Below the pieces are notes generated by a model. The model made no database searches. It was not told the DNA's origin and saw only the letters and a list, made by a program, of their open reading frames with translations. DNA of 15,333 nucleotides from JAICLV01 sp036380925 (GTDB lineage Bacteria; Actinomycetota; Actinomycetes; Acidothermales; Acidothermaceae). The DNA lies in assembly GCA_036380925.1 (NCBI GenBank), contig DASVDW010000010.1, positions 1 to 15,333 on the forward strand, read 5' to 3'. The position numbers and the translations under genes are program-made. Shown piece after piece: positions 13,051 to 15,333 of the stretch (position 1 is its first letter; each line of letters begins with the position of its first letter).

Positions 13051-14514
13051 TCAACCGCCGACGCCGTGTTGCGCGGCCCATTCCCGCAGCGCGGTGGCCG
13101 CGGCGTCCTTGCCGATCGGCCCCTGCTCCAGCCGCAGCTCTAACAGGAACCGCCAGGCTCGCCCGAGCTCCGGGCCCGGGGGGATGCCGAGGATCGAACC
13201 GATCTCGTCGCCGTTGAGCTCCGGCCGGATCGCGTCGACCTCCTCTTGCTGACGCAGCTGCTCGATCCGCTCCTCCAGCGAGTCATACGCCGCCCACAGC
13301 GCGGCGGCCCGCTTCTTGTTGCGCGTCGTGCAGTCGGAACGGGTCAACTTGTGCAGGCGGTCCAGCAGCGGCCCGGCGTCGCGCACGTAACGGCGAACGG
13401 CAGAGTCAGTCCACTCCTCCGTGCCGTAGCCGTGGAACCGCAGGTGCAGCTCCACCAGCCGCGAGACGTCCGACACGACGTCCTTGGGGAACTTCAGCGC
13501 GGTCAGCCGGGCCTTCGCCAGCTTCGCGCCGACCACCTCGTGGTGGTGGAACGACACCCGCCCGCCCGGTTCCTTGCGCCGGGTCGCGGGCTTGCCGACG
13601 TCGTGCAGCAGCGCGGCGAGCCGCAACACCAGGTCGGGCCCATCGGTCTCAAGCGCCATCGCCTGCTCGAGCACGGTCAGCGTGTGCTCGTAGACGTCCT
13701 TGTGCCGGAAATGCTCGTCGCGCTCGAGCCGCAGCTTCGGCAGTTCGGGCAGCACCCGGTCGGCCAACCCGGTCGAAACCAACAACGCCAGGCCGCGCCG
13801 CGGGTCGGGCGAGCAGATCAGCTTGACTAACTCGTCTCGCACCCGCTCTGCGGAGATCTTCAAGATCCGATCGGCGAGCGCGGCCATCGCCGCGGCGACC
13901 GAGGGGTCGACCTCGAAGCCCAACTGCGCGGAGAACCGGGCCGCTCGCATCATCCGCAACGGGTCGTCGTTAAAAGAGTCCTCGGGTCGGCCCGGCGTGC
14001 GCAGCACCTTCGCGAGCAAGTCCCGGACGCCGCCAAACGGGTCGCTGAACTCGTGGTCAGGCACGCTCACCGCCATCGCGTTGACCGTGAAATCACGCCG
14101 CCGCAGATCCTCGAGCAGCGATTCGCCGTACACCACCTCGGGCTTGCGCGAATCAGGCTCGTAGGTCTCGAACCGATAGGTGGTGATCTCCAATCGGTGA
14201 CCGTCCTTCAACAGTCCGACGGTGCCGAACGCGATCCCGGTGTCCCACAGGTTGTCCGCCCACTTGCGGGTGATCTTCAGCACCTCGTCGGGGCGCGCGC
14301 TGGTCGCGAAATCGAGATCCTCGCCGAGCCGATCGAGGAGCGCGTCCCGCACCGAACCGCCGACCAACGCCAGCTCGTGCCCCGCCCTCGCGAACAGCCG
14401 CCCAAGATCGTCCGCGACCGGCGACACCCGCATCAGCTCGGTGATGGCGTTGCGCTGAACCTCGGTCAGCCTGGGCGTGGTGTCACCGTGAGGCGCGGAG
14501 GAAGTCGCGGGCAC
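13051..14514 (-). CDS. pcnA: CCA-adding tRNA nucleotidyltransferase with HD domain
   Basis: A class II nucleotidyltransferase that adds or repairs the CCA end of tRNA, although actinobacterial copies are often labelled poly(A) polymerase. The 487 residues contain GGSVRD (52-57), EDLDFAT (65-71, catalytic Asp pair), RRDFTVNAMA (139-148, the NTP-handling region) and DPLRMMRAARF (184-194). A C-terminal HD phosphohydrolase domain has EHTLTVLEQ and LLHDVGKP (about 298-305), followed by HHHEVVGAK. All motifs are intact. GTG 14514 is used as start, with a -10-like box upstream and no clear Shine-Dalgarno. It is divergent from the YbaK gene. Confidence 0.95.
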   Translation of the reverse strand: MPATSSAPHGDTTPRLTEVQRNAITELMRVSPVADDLGRLFARAGHELALVGGSVRDALLDRLGEDLDFATSARPDEVLKITRKWADNLWDTGIAFGTVGLLKDGHRLEITTYRFETYEPDSRKPEVVYGESLLEDLRRRDFTVNAMAVSVPDHEFSDPFGGVRDLLAKVLRTPGRPEDSFNDDPLRMMRAARFSAQLGFEVDPSVAAAMAALADRILKISAERVRDELVKLICSPDPRRGLALLVSTGLADRVLPELPKLRLERDEHFRHKDVYEHTLTVLEQAMALETDGPDLVLRLAALLHDVGKPATRRKEPGGRVSFHHHEVVGAKLAKARLTALKFPKDVVSDVSRLVELHLRFHGYGTEEWTDSAVRRYVRDAGPLLDRLHKLTRSDCTTRNKKRAAALWAAYDSLEERIEQLRQQEEVDAIRPELNGDEIGSILGIPPGPELGRAWRFLLELRLEQGPIGKDAAATALREWAAQHGVGG

Positions 14515-14522
14515 GGGTCACA

Positions 14523-14528
14523 AGAGTA
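14523..14528 (-). promoter_or_regulatory. Candidate -10 box for pcnA
   Basis: TACTCT on the minus strand ends 8 bases before GTG 14514. This again suggests a leaderless or nearly leaderless mRNA. The spacing is one base longer than at the other genes, so the call is weaker. Confidence 0.35.
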
Positions 14529-14807
14529 CGGCGAAGACGCTCGGACGACGGCAGCGCCGCCGCCCGACCCCGCGCCGTCCCAGCCCGTGAGCGATCCTCG
14601 CCATCGCTTTGTCACCTCAAGTTCGCGAAATTTTCAAAGATGGAAGGGTTCTTTTTCTGAGGCGCCGCGCCTATGGTCAGATCCACACAAAACAACGCGT
14701 TCGGATAGCAGTCTGTGGGGGACCCGAGTATCGGATGCTAGGGCGGCCCATGCGGTGGTCCAGGTGATCGCGCAGGTGTCGGCCGGGTGAGCGAGGTGAG
14801 CTCGGTC
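14529..14807. other. Divergent intergenic region between pcnA and the YbaK-domain gene
   Basis: No gene is recognised here. It holds a small inverted repeat AGCGAT/ATCGCT (14590-14595 and 14603-14608) and an AT-richer island (about 14610-14660). A possible -10 box TATGGT is at 14672-14677. A tiny ATG frame at 14750 would encode MRWSR before stopping. A transcript from the island would have a leader of over 100 bases before ATG 14808. GTGs at 14787 and 14796 are in frame with that ATG. Confidence 0.4.
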
Positions 14808-15333
14808 ATGAGAGGTCCACTCGATATCCACCAGTACCTGCTCGCGCACGACGTCCATCACGAAATCGTTCGGCTGCCGCGGAACTCGCCTGGCAACACC
14901 AGCCTCGCGCAGGCGCTCGGACTGCCAGAACGCCGCTGCGTCGCGGTGCATCCGTTCGAGGCGCTGACGACCTCCACCGACACCCTGGTGCTCTTGCTGG
15001 CGCCGTCCGACACCGAGATCGACGACGCGCTGGTCGGTCAGCGGTTGGCGCGGGCGATTCCCCACGGCGACTCGCGGGACGCCGTCACGGTGCGGCGCGC
15101 GGGCGCCGACGTGGTGAGCAGCCGCACCGACTACCTGGCCGGCCATGTGGCGCCGCTGTTGCTGCCGCCGGACGTCGCGGTGGTCGCGGTTCAGCCGCTC
15201 GCCGACCTGGCCGCCACGGTCGTCTACACCCCGACCGGCGACGTCGGCACCGCCCTCGGATTGCGCGCGCTCGACCTGCTGGTGTTGTCGCATGCGACCG
15301 TGCTGCCGATCGGTGACCGCGCCACCCGGCGTC
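14808..15333 (+). CDS. YbaK/ProX-type aminoacyl-tRNA editing domain protein (cut by window end)
   Basis: The 175 visible codons read MRGPLDIHQYL, then HHEIVRLPRNSPGNTSLAQALGLP, a typical start of the YbaK fold. VSSRTDYLAGHVAPLLLPPDVAVVAVQPLADL and VVYTPTGDVGTALGLRALDLL follow, the conserved core around the substrate pocket. Such proteins deacylate mischarged tRNAs, for example Cys- or Ala-tRNA-Pro, or are orphan members of unknown substrate. The usual early Lys seen in Cys-tRNA deacylases is not evident to me. The stop lies beyond the window. GTG 14796 or 14787 could be the start instead, and a GAGG stretch lies at 14793-14796. Confidence 0.75.
   Translation, partial: MRGPLDIHQYLLAHDVHHEIVRLPRNSPGNTSLAQALGLPERRCVAVHPFEALTTSTDTLVLLLAPSDTEIDDALVGQRLARAIPHGDSRDAVTVRRAGADVVSSRTDYLAGHVAPLLLPPDVAVVAVQPLADLAATVVYTPTGDVGTALGLRALDLLVLSHATVLPIGDRATRR

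Noticed and set aside
14750..14767. Upstream peptide MRWSR as a regulatory leader peptide
   Set aside because: Five codons are too few to judge; there is no Shine-Dalgarno, no run of one amino acid and no attenuator hairpin after it. Kept only as a note.
14634..15293. A minus-strand open frame over the YbaK gene and its upstream spacer
   Set aside because: The plus strand encodes clear YbaK motifs; the opposite frame is low-complexity and unrecognisable.

Overview
The window is high-GC DNA from an actinomycete (Actinomycetota). Support for this comes from the gene families, the strong GC bias in third codon positions, the many GTG starts, and several genes whose -10 box lies 6-8 bases before the start codon, as in leaderless actinobacterial mRNAs. 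From memory, the core gene set resembles the mycobacterial ino1 - padR - DUF5318 - class A PBP - membrane glycosyltransferase - rpsF - ssb - rpsR - rplI neighbourhood (Rv0046c to Rv0056). Genus cannot be fixed from what I can see.

Layout. (1) 1-60: the last codons of purC. (2) 192-1750, minus strand: the S6 - SSB - S18 - L9 operon, read right to left. Its rpsF leader looks like an S6:S18 autoregulatory structure. (3) 1988-2761, plus: an endonuclease IV. (4) 2765-6802, minus: DUF5318 protein, class A penicillin-binding protein and GT87-type membrane glycosyltransferase, a cell-envelope set. (5) 6915-10972, plus: an accessory block of a 14-TM MFS exporter, a MarR regulator translationally coupled to a 12-TM MFS exporter, and a class I methyltransferase. 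This block sits between DUF5318 and padR, which I recall as neighbours in mycobacteria. (6) 11216-12961, plus: a PadR regulator followed by inositol-1-phosphate synthase. (7) 13051-14514, minus: CCA-adding tRNA nucleotidyltransferase. (8) 14808 to the edge, plus: a YbaK-type aminoacyl-tRNA editing domain, cut by the window end.

The non-coding DNA is the most unusual part. A short intergenic motif, CC[C/G][T/A]GGACA or its complement, recurs about eleven times in four intergenic regions (61-191, 1873-1961, 10987-11068, 12971-13014), usually as paired hairpin arms. Three of these lie at gene 3' ends and look like terminators. The fourth is a large hairpin between the divergent rpsF and nfo promoters. 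A 17-bp sequence is present in inverted orientation on both sides of the ribosomal operon. There are also well-formed operator candidates: a 7-5-7 palindrome over the marR promoter, two overlapping 8-bp-arm palindromes downstream of the padR promoter, a 37-bp interrupted palindrome over the padR -35 region, and a perfect 16-bp palindrome before the first MFS gene.

How the genes fit together: ribosome and replication functions (S6, S18, L9, SSB), DNA repair (endonuclease IV), wall and envelope building (PBP, GT87), inositol supply for actinobacterial phospholipids and thiols (Ino1 with PadR), and tRNA maturation or quality control (CCA enzyme, YbaK). The MFS/MarR/methyltransferase block looks like an added export and modification module. 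No complete undescribed multi-gene system was recognised; the repeat family and the leader structures are the best candidates for something new.
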